In this document: positions 54,109 to 63,200 of the stretch, in pieces
Layout: each line of letters begins with the position of its first letter
Numbering within the stretch: the first letter of the stretch is position 1
Source: Acidovorax sp.
Lineage (GTDB): Bacteria; Pseudomonadota; Gammaproteobacteria; Burkholderiales; Burkholderiaceae_C
DNA length: 64,000 bases
Direction of reading: 5' to 3'
NCBI GenBank assembly: GCA_031277855.1
Contig: JAITLO010000006.1
Coordinates: forward strand, 62,001 to 126,000
The notes under the pieces: generated by a model
What the model saw: the letters and a program-made list of their open reading frames with translations, nothing else
Told to the model about the DNA's origin: nothing
The model's database searches: none
Made by a program: the position numbers and the translations under genes

Positions 54109-55491
54109 ATGACCTCTGTTTACGCCCAACGCCGCGCGCGCCTGGCTGCCCAGCTGGGTGCGGGTGGCATCGCCATCATTCCCACCGCGCCGGAGCGGGG
54201 CCGCAACCGCGACAACAGCTATCTCTACCGGCATGACAGCTATTTCTACTATCTGACGGGCTTTACCGAACCCAATGCGACCCTGGTGCTGGGCGCAGAT
54301 GGCCGCAGCACGCTGTTTTGCCAGCCCAAGGACCTGGAGCGCGAGATCTGGGACGGCTATCGCCTGGGCCCCGAGGCAGCCGTGGCCCAACTGGGTATGG
54401 ACGCAGCGTATTCCATCGCTGAGCTGGGCAGCCGCTTGCCGCGCCTGCTGGAAAACCAGGACCGCGTCTGGTACCCGTTTGCCACGCACGAGGGCCTGGC
54501 TGCCCAGGTGGAGGGCTGGCTGACCGCCGTGCGCGCCCGCGTGCGCTATGGCGCGCTGTGCCCCACGCAGCAGGGTGATGTCTGCACCCTGCTGGACGAG
54601 ATGCGCCTGGTCAAGGACGACACCGAGCTGGCGCTGATGCGCCGTGCCGGCGTGATCAGCGCCCGTGCCCATATCCGCGCCATGCAGCGCTCGGCCCGCA
54701 TGCTGCGTGCCGGCGAGGATTGCCGTGAATACCACCTCGACGCCGAGCTGCTGCATGAATTCCGCCAGGGTGGTGCCCAGGGCGTGGCGTACGACTCCAT
54801 CGTCGCCGCCGGGGCCAATGCCTGCGTGCTGCACTACCGCGCCGCGAGCACGCCGGTGCGCAGCGGCGATCTGGTGCTGATCGATGCCGGTTGCGAGCTG
54901 GACAGCTATGCCAGCGACATTACCCGCACCTTCCCGGCCAATGGCGTCTTCACCGGCCCGCAACGTGCGCTGTATGAGCTGGTGCTGGAAAGCCAGAAGG
55001 CCGCCATTGCCGTGACCCGTGCCGGCCGGCGCTTCAACGACCCGCATGAGGCCACGGTGGCCGTGCTGGCCCAGGGCATGCTGGACCTGGGATTGCTGGA
55101 CAAGTCCAAATACGGCAATGCCGAGGACGTGATCGAGTCGCGCGCCTACTTCCAGTTCTATATGCACCGCACCGGCCACTGGCTGGGCATGGATGTGCAC
55201 GACTGCGGCAGCTATGTCGAGCCCAGCGAGCTGGGGCAGACCAGTGTGCGCAAGGATCCGCTGTCGGGCGAGCACATCACCAACCGCCCCAGCCGCATAT
55301 TGCGGCCAGGCATGGTGACCACGATAGAGCCCGGCATCTATGTGCGCCCCGCGCCCGGCGTGCCCGAGCAGTTCCACCACATCGGCATACGCATCGAAGA
55401 TGACGCCGTGGTCACCGATGGTGACTGCGAGCTGCTGACCCGTGGCGTGCCCGTGGAGCCCAGCGAGATCGAAGCGCTGATGCGGGACTAA
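54109..55491 (+). CDS. pepP: Xaa-Pro aminopeptidase (PepP-like)
   Basis: Dimanganese metallopeptidase of family M24 removing N-terminal residues before proline; 460 residues. The N-terminal AMP_N domain includes DNSYLYRHDSYFYYLTGFTEP. The metal site is D in LIDAGCELDSYASDITRTF (two Asp), H in HRTGHWLGMDVHD, E in TIEPGIY and E in GIRIEDD. Start chosen at ATG 54109; an earlier in-frame GTG would add 16 residues. No strong ribosome-binding site. Confidence 0.93.
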   Translation: MTSVYAQRRARLAAQLGAGGIAIIPTAPERGRNRDNSYLYRHDSYFYYLTGFTEPNATLVLGADGRSTLFCQPKDLEREIWDGYRLGPEAAVAQLGMDAAYSIAELGSRLPRLLENQDRVWYPFATHEGLAAQVEGWLTAVRARVRYGALCPTQQGDVCTLLDEMRLVKDDTELALMRRAGVISARAHIRAMQRSARMLRAGEDCREYHLDAELLHEFRQGGAQGVAYDSIVAAGANACVLHYRAASTPVRSGDLVLIDAGCELDSYASDITRTFPANGVFTGPQRALYELVLESQKAAIAVTRAGRRFNDPHEATVAVLAQGMLDLGLLDKSKYGNAEDVIESRAYFQFYMHRTGHWLGMDVHDCGSYVEPSELGQTSVRKDPLSGEHITNRPSRILRPGMVTTIEPGIYVRPAPGVPEQFHHIGIRIEDDAVVTDGDCELLTRGVPVEPSEIEALMRD

Positions 55492-55546
55492 GTCTTCTGC
55501 AGGCGCTGCACCAGCGCCTGTGCCCCTTGTCTGCTTGTTCATTTGG

Positions 55547-56335
55547 ATGCACGCCGCCATGCTGGACCCTGTCGACGATCATGCCCATGCCATGCCCGCT
55601 CCCCGCGAAAGCCGGTTGCTGCTGCAACTGAGCTTGCTGCTGTGGCTGCTGGGCCTGCCTGGTGTGTGGAGCATGGCCTGGACCGTGGGTCAACGCCTGC
55701 ATGGCAGCACCTTGCCGCCATGGATGTTGCCCGTCATCGGTGGCCTGCAAAGCAGCCTGCTGCTGGCGGCGGCGGTCTTCTTTGGCGCCTGGGTGGCACC
55801 ACGCATAGGTCTGGGTGCACCCCTGCTGTCTGCATGGCTGAATGGCCAGCGCATGCGTCCGCTGCTGCTGGCGCTGTGGCTGCCGGCCATGGGCGGCGGC
55901 GTGTTGGGCGCGGCCTGGATGGTGTCGCTGGCCCAGCTGGTGCCCGATGTGCTGATGGCCAGCGACCCGGTGCAGACGCTGCCGCTGTGGACCAAGCTGC
56001 TGTATGGCGGCATCAGCGAAGAGCTGCTGCTGCGCTGGGGCGTGATGAATATGTTGCTGTTTGCGCTGTGGCGCTTGCTGCAACCCCACGGCGGTGTGCC
56101 ACGAGCCTGGCTGGTGGCCGTGGCCGTGCTGTTGGCCGCATTGTTTTGTGCGCTGAGCAGCCTGCCCTCGGCCATGGCCTTGCTGGGCAGTCTGAAGCCC
56201 CAGGTTTTGCACCTGGTGCTGTGGGGCAATACGGTATTTGGTTTGCTTGTGGGTTATATCTACTGGCGCTATGGCCTGGAGGCTGCCATCGTCGCCCACA
56301 TGCTGGCATTGGCCTTGTCCCATGGACTGGCCTGA
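55547..56335 (+). CDS. CPBP-family intramembrane protein (Abi/CAAX protease-like)
   Basis: About 262 residues with roughly seven membrane segments. The CPBP glutamate motif EE-x3-R is present in GGISEELLLRWGVMN, and a later conserved segment GNTVFGLLVGYIYWRYGLEAAIVAHML carries the H of motif 3. Members are membrane proteases or protease-like proteins; the substrate here is unknown. Three ATG/GTG starts are possible; none has a good ribosome-binding site. It lies 57 bp before pyk. Confidence 0.78.
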   Translation: MHAAMLDPVDDHAHAMPAPRESRLLLQLSLLLWLLGLPGVWSMAWTVGQRLHGSTLPPWMLPVIGGLQSSLLLAAAVFFGAWVAPRIGLGAPLLSAWLNGQRMRPLLLALWLPAMGGGVLGAAWMVSLAQLVPDVLMASDPVQTLPLWTKLLYGGISEELLLRWGVMNMLLFALWRLLQPHGGVPRAWLVAVAVLLAALFCALSSLPSAMALLGSLKPQVLHLVLWGNTVFGLLVGYIYWRYGLEAAIVAHMLALALSHGLA

Positions 56336-56392
56336 CGGGTTGGCCATGGTGGCCGACGCTTTCTCTCCCCACCCTTTTTTTGACAGGAACCG

Positions 56393-57877
56393 ATGACTGC
56401 TGCACCACTCCAACCCACCGTTTCCGCCCCGTCCCGGGTGCGCCGCGCCACCAAGATCGTGGCCACGCTGGGCCCGGCATCCAGTGATCCCGACTTGCTG
56501 GCAGAGATGATTGCCGTCGGTGTCAACGTGGTGCGGCTGAACTTCAGCCATGGCACGGCGCAAGACCATATCGACCGCGCTGCGGTGGTGCGTGCTGCTG
56601 CACAGCGCGAGGGCCGCGAGGTGGCCATCATGGCCGACCTGCAGGGCCCCAAGATTCGCGTGGGCAAGTTCGCCGAAGGCCGGGTGCAGCTGGAAGTGGG
56701 CAAGCCTTTTGTGCTGGATGCGGCACGCACCGAGCCGGGTGACATCAATGGCGTGGGCCTGGACTACAAGGAGTTGCCGCGCGATGTGAAGGCCGGTGAT
56801 GTGCTGCTGCTCAACGACGGCCTGATCGTGCTCACCGTGGAGCGTGTGCTGGGCGAGGCGGTCTACACCACCGTCACCATCGGCGGGGAGCTGTCCAACA
56901 ACAAGGGCATCAACAAACAGGGCGGTGGGCTGACGGCGCCGGCGTTGACGGCCAAGGACATGGAGGACATCAAGACCGCCATGGGCCTGGGCGCAGATTA
57001 TGTGGCCGTGAGCTTTCCCAAGAACGCCACCGATATGGAAATGGCACGCCAGCTGTGCAATGTGGCTGCGGCGGCGGCCGGTATAGGCCATCGCCCGGGG
57101 CTGATCGCCAAGATAGAGCGCGCCGAGGCCATTCCCGAGCTGGAAGCCATCTTGCGCGTCTCCGACGGCATCATGGTGGCCCGTGGCGATCTGGCCGTGG
57201 AAGTGGGCAATGCCGCCGTGCCGGCGCTGCAGAAAAAAATGATCCGCATGGCGCGCGAGATGGACAAGGTGGTCATCACCGCCACCCAGATGATGGAGAG
57301 CATGATCACCAACCCCGTGCCCACGCGCGCCGAGGTGAGTGATGTGGCGAATGCCGTGCTTGATGGCACGGACGCCGTGATGCTCAGCGCCGAAACTGCC
57401 GCCGGCAAATACCCGCTGGAGACGGTGCGCGCCATGGCTGAGATCTGCGCTGCCGCCGAGGCCGCGGAGGAGCCCAGCCGCGATGCCGATTTCACGGACC
57501 GCCAGTTCCGCCGCATCGACCAGTCCATCGCCATTGGTGCGCTGTTCACCGCCCACCATTTGGGCGCCAAGGCCATTGTGGCCATGACGGACAGCGGCTC
57601 CACCGCGCTGTGGATGAGCCGCCACCGCATTCACATCCCCATCTACGCGCTGACGCCCAAGATTGCCACCCAGCGCAAGATGGCGCTGTACCGCAATGTG
57701 CGCCCGCTGCTGATGGACACCAGCGCCGACCGCGACACCGCGCTGGAGCAGGCGGAAAAGCATTTGCGCATGCGCAGCATCGTGCAAGCCGGCGATGTGT
57801 ATGCCATTACCTGCGGCGAGCCCATGGGCCAGCCGGGGGGGACCAATATGCTGAAGATTTGCAGGGTCAACCCCTGA
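56393..57877 (+). CDS. pyk: Pyruvate kinase
   Basis: Makes pyruvate and ATP from phosphoenolpyruvate and ADP; 494 residues. RRATKIVATLGPAS, VNVVRLNFSHG, MADLQGPKIRVGKF, MVARGDLAVEVG (catalytic Lys/metal region) and ITATQMMESM are all present, and the allosteric C-terminal domain follows. AGGAA precedes the ATG. The stop is the TGA of a CCCCTGA, and CCCCTGAGGC follows 13 nt later, a reduced trace of the family A fixed end. Confidence 0.96.
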   Translation: MTAAPLQPTVSAPSRVRRATKIVATLGPASSDPDLLAEMIAVGVNVVRLNFSHGTAQDHIDRAAVVRAAAQREGREVAIMADLQGPKIRVGKFAEGRVQLEVGKPFVLDAARTEPGDINGVGLDYKELPRDVKAGDVLLLNDGLIVLTVERVLGEAVYTTVTIGGELSNNKGINKQGGGLTAPALTAKDMEDIKTAMGLGADYVAVSFPKNATDMEMARQLCNVAAAAAGIGHRPGLIAKIERAEAIPELEAILRVSDGIMVARGDLAVEVGNAAVPALQKKMIRMAREMDKVVITATQMMESMITNPVPTRAEVSDVANAVLDGTDAVMLSAETAAGKYPLETVRAMAEICAAAEAAEEPSRDADFTDRQFRRIDQSIAIGALFTAHHLGAKAIVAMTDSGSTALWMSRHRIHIPIYALTPKIATQRKMALYRNVRPLLMDTSADRDTALEQAEKHLRMRSIVQAGDVYAITCGEPMGQPGGTNMLKICRVNP

Positions 57878-57967
57878 ATGTGAAGCGCTTCCCCTGAGGC
57901 GTGCAGCAAACAGCGTGTTGCATTGCAGGGCTGCCGTACTGCTTGCCAGTACTGCAGCCTTTGTTTT

Positions 57968-58005
57968 GATAGCTGCTGATGCGCTTGCTGTAAGCGTTAG
58001 GGGGC
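57968..58005 (+). repeat. Intergenic repeat, family B
   Basis: GATAGCTGCTGATGCGCTTG, 4-6 nt loop, TAAGCGTTAGGGGC. Same head, stem and tail order as the copy after fba. Confidence 0.6.
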
Positions 58006-58022
58006 TGTTTGGCCGTCAGAAC

Positions 58023-58592
58023 TCAGGCAGGCATGCGCTGCGCCAGAGCCGACTCCTGAGATGGCAGGGCCGGCGCCCGGCTCACGCGCCAGACCAGCCA
58101 AGCACTGGCACAGCCCACCAGCAGGCCGGCCAGGATGTCGCTGGGGAAGTGCACGCCCAGCACCACGCGGCTGAGGGCTACCAGCGTGGCCAATGTCCAA
58201 ACCACGGCCGGCAGCCAGCGCTGCTGGCGTGCCCAACCCAGCTGTATGGCCATGGCCAGGGCAAAAGCACCCGCTGCATGCATGCTGGGCATGCCGGCGC
58301 CCGTGTTGTGGGCAATCCACTGCAGGCCCAGGCCGTAGAAAGCGGGGCGGGGCATGGGCAGCCCCCAGCGGATCAGCCTGCAAGCCAGCCAGGCCAGGGC
58401 CAGTGCTGCAGCGGTGCGGCCCAATCTGCGCAGGCCGGCAGGGCCTTGCCAGACCATCCACAGCGTGAGCAGTGCCATGCTGATGCCTGGCAGCCAGGCC
58501 GAGACCCAGCGCGCGGCGTTGATATAGCCTGCGGGGCTGCCGGCACCGGCATTGAGCAGGTGAAACAGCGGAAGGTCTATGGCCTGCAGCAT
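58023..58592 (-). CDS. PAP2-family phosphatase (undecaprenyl-diphosphatase-like)
   Basis: A 189-residue membrane phosphatase with about five or six hydrophobic segments. The three PAP2 motifs are present: R-x6-RP-like CRLIRWGLPMPRP (72-83), PSMH at 102-105 and SR-x5-H at 141-148. BcrC-type members recycle undecaprenyl pyrophosphate at the outer face of the membrane; lipid phosphate phosphatases are an alternative. AGGA lies 11 nt before the ATG; longer in-frame starts lack a site. Transcribed toward pyk. Confidence 0.82.
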   Translation of the reverse strand: MLQAIDLPLFHLLNAGAGSPAGYINAARWVSAWLPGISMALLTLWMVWQGPAGLRRLGRTAAALALAWLACRLIRWGLPMPRPAFYGLGLQWIAHNTGAGMPSMHAAGAFALAMAIQLGWARQQRWLPAVVWTLATLVALSRVVLGVHFPSDILAGLLVGCASAWLVWRVSRAPALPSQESALAQRMPA

Positions 58593-58951
58593 GGGGGGAG
58601 CGTCCTGTGGTGGTAAAGCAAAAAAGTCTTCGCAGACTGACTGCCCATGCCAAGAAGGCTGTAGCAGCTGTTGCGAGTGCGTAACCGTAGACAGTGCGGC
58701 TGAATGCTGCGTGAATAACGCTACATTCCATTCGGGAAGCATTATTGACCAAGTGAGTAATCACTTTGTGTTTATATTGTAGCCAGAGTGAATGCGCTCT
58801 CGTACCCGGATTGGCGTGCAGCCGTTAAAATCGGGAGTTACGAAGCGGTTACGGCTGCTGCCTGTGTGCCTTGCCAGGTGCGCAGCTGCATGTGGACTGC
58901 ACTTGTTTGTTGCCGGGGCATCGCCTCTGCCCACTTTGAACGGAATTTCCT
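58593..58951. promoter_or_regulatory. Divergent intergenic region PAP2-fba (359 bp)
   Basis: No gene supported. Contains an AT-rich patch near 58740-58780 with TTGACC and TATATT and the dyad AAGTGA-GTAA-TCACTT (58751-58766), a possible promoter with operator. Otherwise featureless up to the fba ribosome-binding site. Confidence 0.4.
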
Positions 58952-60016
58952 ATGCCTCTTATCTCGATGCGCGAAATGCTCGACCATGCTGCTGAAAACG
59001 GCTATGGCATTCCCGCCTTCAACGTCAACAACCTGGAGCAAGTCCAGGCCGTGATGTCGGCGGCGGACGAAGTCGGCGCACCCGTGATCCTGCAGGCCAG
59101 CGCCGGTGCCCGCAAATACGCTGGCGAGCCCTTTATCAAGCACCTGATCCAGGCCGCTGCCGAGATGTATCCCCACATCCCCCTGGTGATGCACCAAGAC
59201 CACGGCACCACGCCCGAAGTCTGCCAAGGCGCGCTGAACCTGGGCTTTGGCTCGGTGATGATGGATGGCTCGCTGATGAGCGACGGCAAGACCCCTTCGT
59301 CCTTCGACTACAACGTCGACGTGACCCAGAAGGTCGTGGCCATGGCCCACAAGATTGGCGCCACCGTGGAAGGCGAGCTGGGCTGCCTGGGCAACCTGGA
59401 AACCGGTGAAGCCGGCGAGGAAGACGGTATCGGCGCCGAAGGCAAGCTGGACCACAGCCAGATGCTGACCGACCCCGAGGAAGCCGCACAGTTCGTGCAG
59501 GCCACCCAACTGGACGCGCTGGCGATTGCCATCGGCACCAGCCACGGCGCCTACAAGTTCAGCCGTCCCCCCACGGGCGACATCCTCGCCTTTTCCCGCG
59601 TCAAGGAAATCCACGCCCGCATCCCCAACACCCACCTGGTGATGCATGGCTCGTCTTCCGTGCCCCAGGAGCTGCTGGCCATCATCAACCAGTACGGCGG
59701 CAAGATGAAGGAAACCTATGGCGTGCCCGTCAAGGAAATCCAGGAAGCCATCAAGTACGGCGTGCGCAAGATCAATATCGACACCGACATCCGCCTGGCC
59801 ATGACCGGTGCGGTACGCAAGTTCCTGGCCGAGAACCCCGACAAGTTCGACGCCCGCGAATGGCTCAAGCCTGCCCGCGAAGCGGCCAAGCTGGTCTGCA
59901 AGGCCCGCTACATCGAGTTCGGCTGCGAAGGCCAGGGCGGCAAGATCAAGGGCTATAGCCTGGAGCAAATGGCCAAGAAGTACCAGGCAGGCGAACTGGC
60001 CCAGCTGGTCAAGTAA
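58952..60016 (+). CDS. fba: Fructose-bisphosphate aldolase, class II
   Basis: Zinc-dependent aldolase; 354 residues. [17 protein letters not shown] at the N-terminus, the zinc ligand in [36 protein letters not shown] (zinc His) and [10 protein letters not shown], then [11 protein letters not shown]. It is the class IIB/CbbA-like long form typical of betaproteobacteria. ACGGAA lies before ATG. With tkt, gap and pyk nearby it makes the local central-carbon set. A family B repeat and a terminator follow. Confidence 0.96.
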   Translation: MPLISMREMLDHAAENGYGIPAFNVNNLEQVQAVMSAADEVGAPVILQASAGARKYAGEPFIKHLIQAAAEMYPHIPLVMHQDHGTTPEVCQGALNLGFGSVMMDGSLMSDGKTPSSFDYNVDVTQKVVAMAHKIGATVEGELGCLGNLETGEAGEEDGIGAEGKLDHSQMLTDPEEAAQFVQATQLDALAIAIGTSHGAYKFSRPPTGDILAFSRVKEIHARIPNTHLVMHGSSSVPQELLAIINQYGGKMKETYGVPVKEIQEAIKYGVRKINIDTDIRLAMTGAVRKFLAENPDKFDAREWLKPAREAAKLVCKARYIEFGCEGQGGKIKGYSLEQMAKKYQAGELAQLVK

Positions 60017-60029
60017 GCACTCTGCTTTC

Positions 60030-60068
60030 GATAGCTTCTGATGCTTGTGCTGCAAGCGTTAGAGGCCT
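60030..60068 (+). repeat. Intergenic repeat, family B
   Basis: GATAGCTTCTGATGCTTGTG, loop, CAAGCGTTAGAGGCCT; 14 nt after the fba stop and before the terminator. Confidence 0.6.
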
Positions 60069-60077
60069 GAAACATGC

Positions 60078-60111
60078 AAAACCCGCAACGCCCCTGGCCT
60101 GCGGGTTTTTT
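60078..60111 (+). terminator. Rho-independent terminator after fba
   Basis: AAACCCGC/GCGGGTTT stem with a GC-rich loop, followed by TTTTTT. Confidence 0.85.
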
Positions 60112-60192
60112 CATGGGTGTTTTCTCTCTCGGGCTGCGCAGGGTCAAAGGGCTGCAGGCCCTAGGGGTGTTTACTAGGGTAAGCACAAGTAT

Positions 60193-60206
60193 CGAACGGA
60201 CGTGCT
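60193..60206. promoter_or_regulatory. Imperfect CGAACG-type dyad upstream of fadD
   Basis: CGAACG-GA-CGTGCT approximates the form CGAACG-N2-CGTTCG, with mismatches in the right arm. It is 53 nt before fadD. Fatty-acid repressors of betaproteobacteria may use such sites; this is from memory and weak. Confidence 0.2.
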
Positions 60207-60258
60207 TTTTTGCACAATCTAACGATTCACCAGATACAAACAAAATGGAGACCCGGGC

Positions 60259-61953
60259 ATGACGACAGAGCGTCCATGGCTGGCAGCCTATCCAGAAGGC
60301 GTGCCGGCTGATATTGATCCTTCGCGTTACACCTCGCTGGTGGCGTTGATGGAGCAGGCATTCAAGGCCTATGCCGACCGCACCGCCTACACCTTTATGG
60401 GCAAGGACCTCAGCTTTGCCCATGTGGACCGGCACAGCCAGGTGTTTGCTGCTTATCTGCAGTCGCTGGGCCTGAAAAAGGGCGACCGCGTGGCCATCAT
60501 GATGCCCAACGTCCCCCAGTACCCGGTGGCCGTGGCCGCCATCCTGCGCGCCGGCTATGTGGTGGTGAACGTCAATCCGCTCTACACCGCACGCGAGCTG
60601 GAGCACCAGCTCAAGGACTCGGGTGCCCAGGCCATTGTCATCATCGAAAACTTTGCCCACACGCTGCAGCAATGCATAGCCAAGACCGAGGTCAAGCATG
60701 TGGTGTTGTGCAGCATGGGCGATGAGCTGGGCCTGCTCAAGGGCCTGATCGTCAACTACGTGGTGCGCAAGGTGAAAAAGCTGGTGCCACCGTTCCAGCT
60801 GCCCGGTGCCGTGCGCTACAACAGCGCGCTTTCCAAGGGGCGCCAGACCCGGTTTACGCCGGTGGCCATAGGCTCTGACGATATCGCCGTGCTGCAGTAC
60901 ACCGGCGGCACCACCGGTGTCAGCAAGGGCGCGGTGCTGCTGCATCGCAACATCATTGCCAACACGCTGCAGTGCGAGGCATGGTTCAACCCGGTGCTGC
61001 AAAACATTCGCAAAAGCGGTGAGCAGGTCACCAGCGTTTGCGCGCTGCCGCTCTATCACATCTTCGCCTTCACGGTGAACATGATGCTGTCCATGCACAC
61101 CGGTGGCCGCAACATCCTGATTGCCAATCCGCGCGATCTGAAGTCGGTGTTCAAAGACCTGCAAGGCCAGGTCTTCCATAATTTCCCGGCGGTGAACACG
61201 CTGTTCAACGGCCTGGCCCACCACCCGGATTTCAACACCGTGGACTGGAGCCATCTCAAAGTCTCGGTGGGCGGCGGCATGGCCGTGCAGGGCGCCGTGG
61301 CCAAGCTGTGGCTGGAAAAAACCGGCTGCCCCATCGTCGAAGGCTATGGCCTGTCGGAAACCAGCCCCGTGGTCAGCTGCAACCCGGTGACGGCCAAGGA
61401 GTTCACCGGCAGCATCGGTCTGCCCAAGCCCAGCACCTATGTAAAGCTGGTGGATGACGCAGGCCAGACCGTGGCCCAACCGGGCCAGACCGGCGAAATC
61501 GCCGTCAAGGGTCCGCAGGTGATGGCAGGCTACTGGCAGCGCCCGGATGAAACCGCCAAGGTCACCACGGCCGATGGTTATTTCCTCACCGGCGACATCG
61601 GCCTGATGGACGAGCGCGGCTACATCAAGATCGTCGACCGCAAGAAAGACATGGTGCTGGTCAGCGGCTTTAACGTCTACCCCAACGAGGTCGAAGACAT
61701 TGTGGCCACCTGCCCCGGCGTGATGGAGTGTGCGGTGGTGGGCATACCCGATGCCAACTCCGGCGAGGCCGTGAAGCTGGTGGTGGTGCGCAAGGACGCC
61801 AGCCTGACCGAGGAGCAGCTGCGCGCCTTCTGCAAGGAAAACCTCACGGGCTACAAACGCCCCAAGGTCATCGAATTCCGCACCGAGCTGCCCAAGACCC
61901 CCGTGGGCAAGATTCTGCGCCGCGAGCTGCGCGACACCCAGGCCACGGCCTGA
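60259..61953 (+). CDS. fadD: Long-chain fatty acid-CoA ligase
   Basis: Adenylate-forming enzyme activating fatty acids to acyl-CoA at the membrane; 564 residues. The P-loop motif YTGGTTGVSKGA (A3), GYGLSETSP (A5), GDIGLMDERGYIKIVDRKKD (A7/A8, with the hinge Asp/Lys) and the catalytic C-terminal lysine in KTPVGKILRREL are present, as is VSGFNVYPNEVE. GGAGA lies 11 nt before the ATG. Flanked by terminators, so a single-gene unit. Confidence 0.95.
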   Translation: MTTERPWLAAYPEGVPADIDPSRYTSLVALMEQAFKAYADRTAYTFMGKDLSFAHVDRHSQVFAAYLQSLGLKKGDRVAIMMPNVPQYPVAVAAILRAGYVVVNVNPLYTARELEHQLKDSGAQAIVIIENFAHTLQQCIAKTEVKHVVLCSMGDELGLLKGLIVNYVVRKVKKLVPPFQLPGAVRYNSALSKGRQTRFTPVAIGSDDIAVLQYTGGTTGVSKGAVLLHRNIIANTLQCEAWFNPVLQNIRKSGEQVTSVCALPLYHIFAFTVNMMLSMHTGGRNILIANPRDLKSVFKDLQGQVFHNFPAVNTLFNGLAHHPDFNTVDWSHLKVSVGGGMAVQGAVAKLWLEKTGCPIVEGYGLSETSPVVSCNPVTAKEFTGSIGLPKPSTYVKLVDDAGQTVAQPGQTGEIAVKGPQVMAGYWQRPDETAKVTTADGYFLTGDIGLMDERGYIKIVDRKKDMVLVSGFNVYPNEVEDIVATCPGVMECAVVGIPDANSGEAVKLVVVRKDASLTEEQLRAFCKENLTGYKRPKVIEFRTELPKTPVGKILRRELRDTQATA

Positions 61954-61972
61954 GTCCGTCTTACGCCCCTGC

Positions 61973-61999
61973 AAGGAGCGCCTTTGGCGCTCCTTTTTT
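61973..61999 (+). terminator. Rho-independent terminator after fadD
   Basis: AAGGAGCGCC/GGCGCTCCTT, 10-bp stem with TTT loop, followed by TTTTTT. Confidence 0.9.
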
Positions 62000-62114
62000 C
62001 ATGGAAGCGGGCAAGCTCGCAGGGCCGATGCCGCAACCCCCCGCAACTGGGCGAGAATGCCCGGTTGCAATCGCCACGGCCCGTTGTGGCTGGCTGTGAG
62101 CGAATCTCTCAAAA

Positions 62115-62150
62115 CCATAGCTGCTCATGCTTTTATACCAAGCATTTCAA
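62115..62150 (+). repeat. Intergenic repeat, family B (diverged)
   Basis: CCATAGCTGCTCATGCTT, loop TTATACC, AAGCATTTCAAGC. Shares the ATAGCTGCT head and stem-loop-stem order. Confidence 0.45.
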
Positions 62151-62176
62151 GCAGTTTTCATGTATTTTTTATTGCC

Positions 62177-62935
62177 GTGACCCTTGCCATCCTCAGCGCC
62201 CTGCCCGAAGAACAACAGGGCCTGCAGCATCTGTTCACCAACACCCAAACTCTGCGCCACGCCGGGCGTGATTTCACCCTGGGCCAGCTGCATGGCCGCG
62301 CCGTGGTGCTGGCGCTGACCGGCATAGGCAAGGTGGCTGCGGCCACCACGGCCGCTGCGGTGGTGGAACGCTTTGGCGCCCGCCAGCTGCTGTTCACCGG
62401 TGTGGCCGGTGGTGTGGGTGCCGGTGTGCAAGTGGGTGATGTGGTGGTGGCCCAGCAGTTTTTGCAACATGACATGGACGTGCGCCCGCTGTTCCCGCGC
62501 TGGCAGGTGCCCGGCTATGCCGCGCCCACGCTGGCCTGCGATACGGCCATGAGCACCGCCTTGCTGGCCGCTGCCCAGGACTGCGTGATCCAGGCCGCGC
62601 AATGGGGCGAGCCGCTGCTGGCCGGCCATGCGCCGCAGGCCCATGCCGGCCTGGTGGCCAGCGGCGACCAGTTCATTGTCTCGGCCGCAGTGTCGGGCCG
62701 CATCACCAGCGAGCTACAGGCCGAAGGCCATCTGCCCCTGGCCGTGGAAATGGAGGGTGCGGCCATTGCCCAGGCCTGTGCCGACTACGGCATACCCTTT
62801 GCCGCCGTGCGCACCATCTCCGACCGCGCCGACGACAGCGCCCATGTGGACTTCCCCGCCTTTGTCCAGGCCGTGGCCAGCCGCTATGCGCTGCACATCG
62901 TGCAGCATTGGGTCAAGCTGCAGCCCAGCGCCTGA
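62177..62935 (+). CDS. mtnN: 5'-methylthioadenosine/S-adenosylhomocysteine nucleosidase
   Basis: Hydrolyses MTA and SAH to adenine and the thio-ribose sugar, recycling by-products of SAM use; 252 residues. LAILSALPEEQQGL opens the fold, FTGVAGGVGAGVQVGDVVVA is the phosphorylase-fold core, VEMEGAAIAQAC carries the substrate-binding M-E-G, and ISDRADDSAHVDF has the catalytic Asp. A GTG start at 62177 matches the family N-terminus; no ATG in frame lies closer, and no clear ribosome-binding site is seen. A family B repeat sits just upstream. Confidence 0.9.
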   Translation: MTLAILSALPEEQQGLQHLFTNTQTLRHAGRDFTLGQLHGRAVVLALTGIGKVAAATTAAAVVERFGARQLLFTGVAGGVGAGVQVGDVVVAQQFLQHDMDVRPLFPRWQVPGYAAPTLACDTAMSTALLAAAQDCVIQAAQWGEPLLAGHAPQAHAGLVASGDQFIVSAAVSGRITSELQAEGHLPLAVEMEGAAIAQACADYGIPFAAVRTISDRADDSAHVDFPAFVQAVASRYALHIVQHWVKLQPSA

Positions 62936-62942
62936 GGCAGAG

Positions 62943-62981
62943 CCCTCTCCCCCACCCTCTCCCGCAAGCGGGTGAGGGAGA
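62943..62981 (+). repeat. Intergenic repeat, family C
   Basis: CCCTCTCCCCCACCCTCTCC followed by CGCAAGCGGGTGAGGGAG: inverted CCCTC/GAGGG blocks around GCAAGC. Confidence 0.5.
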
Positions 62982-63093
62982 CAGACCCAGAGACTGGGGT
63001 CAAGCCCCCATCCCCACCTTCCCCCGCCGGGGGAAGGAGCAATACCCAAGGCGTGGCACAAGAATCCCCCGCTGCATGCCATGTCCCTTTCGC

Positions 63094-63200
63094 CAAAGCT
63101 GCCGCGCAAGGGCCGCCCCGCCGCGCTGGCAGCGTCCCCCTGCCCGCAGCGCGTAGCGATGCGAGAGCGGGGGGAAGGCGCCGAAGGCGACTCAGGGGGG
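63094..63200 (-). repeat. Intergenic repeat, family A
   Basis: Minus strand CCCCCCTGAGTCGCCTTCGG to CCCTTGCGCGGCAGC. The TGA in the fixed end is the stop codon of the efflux-protein gene. Confidence 0.8.

Noticed and set aside
58788..58951. Short open frames upstream of fba
   Set aside because: They lack ribosome-binding sites and run into fba in another frame; composition is not protein-like.
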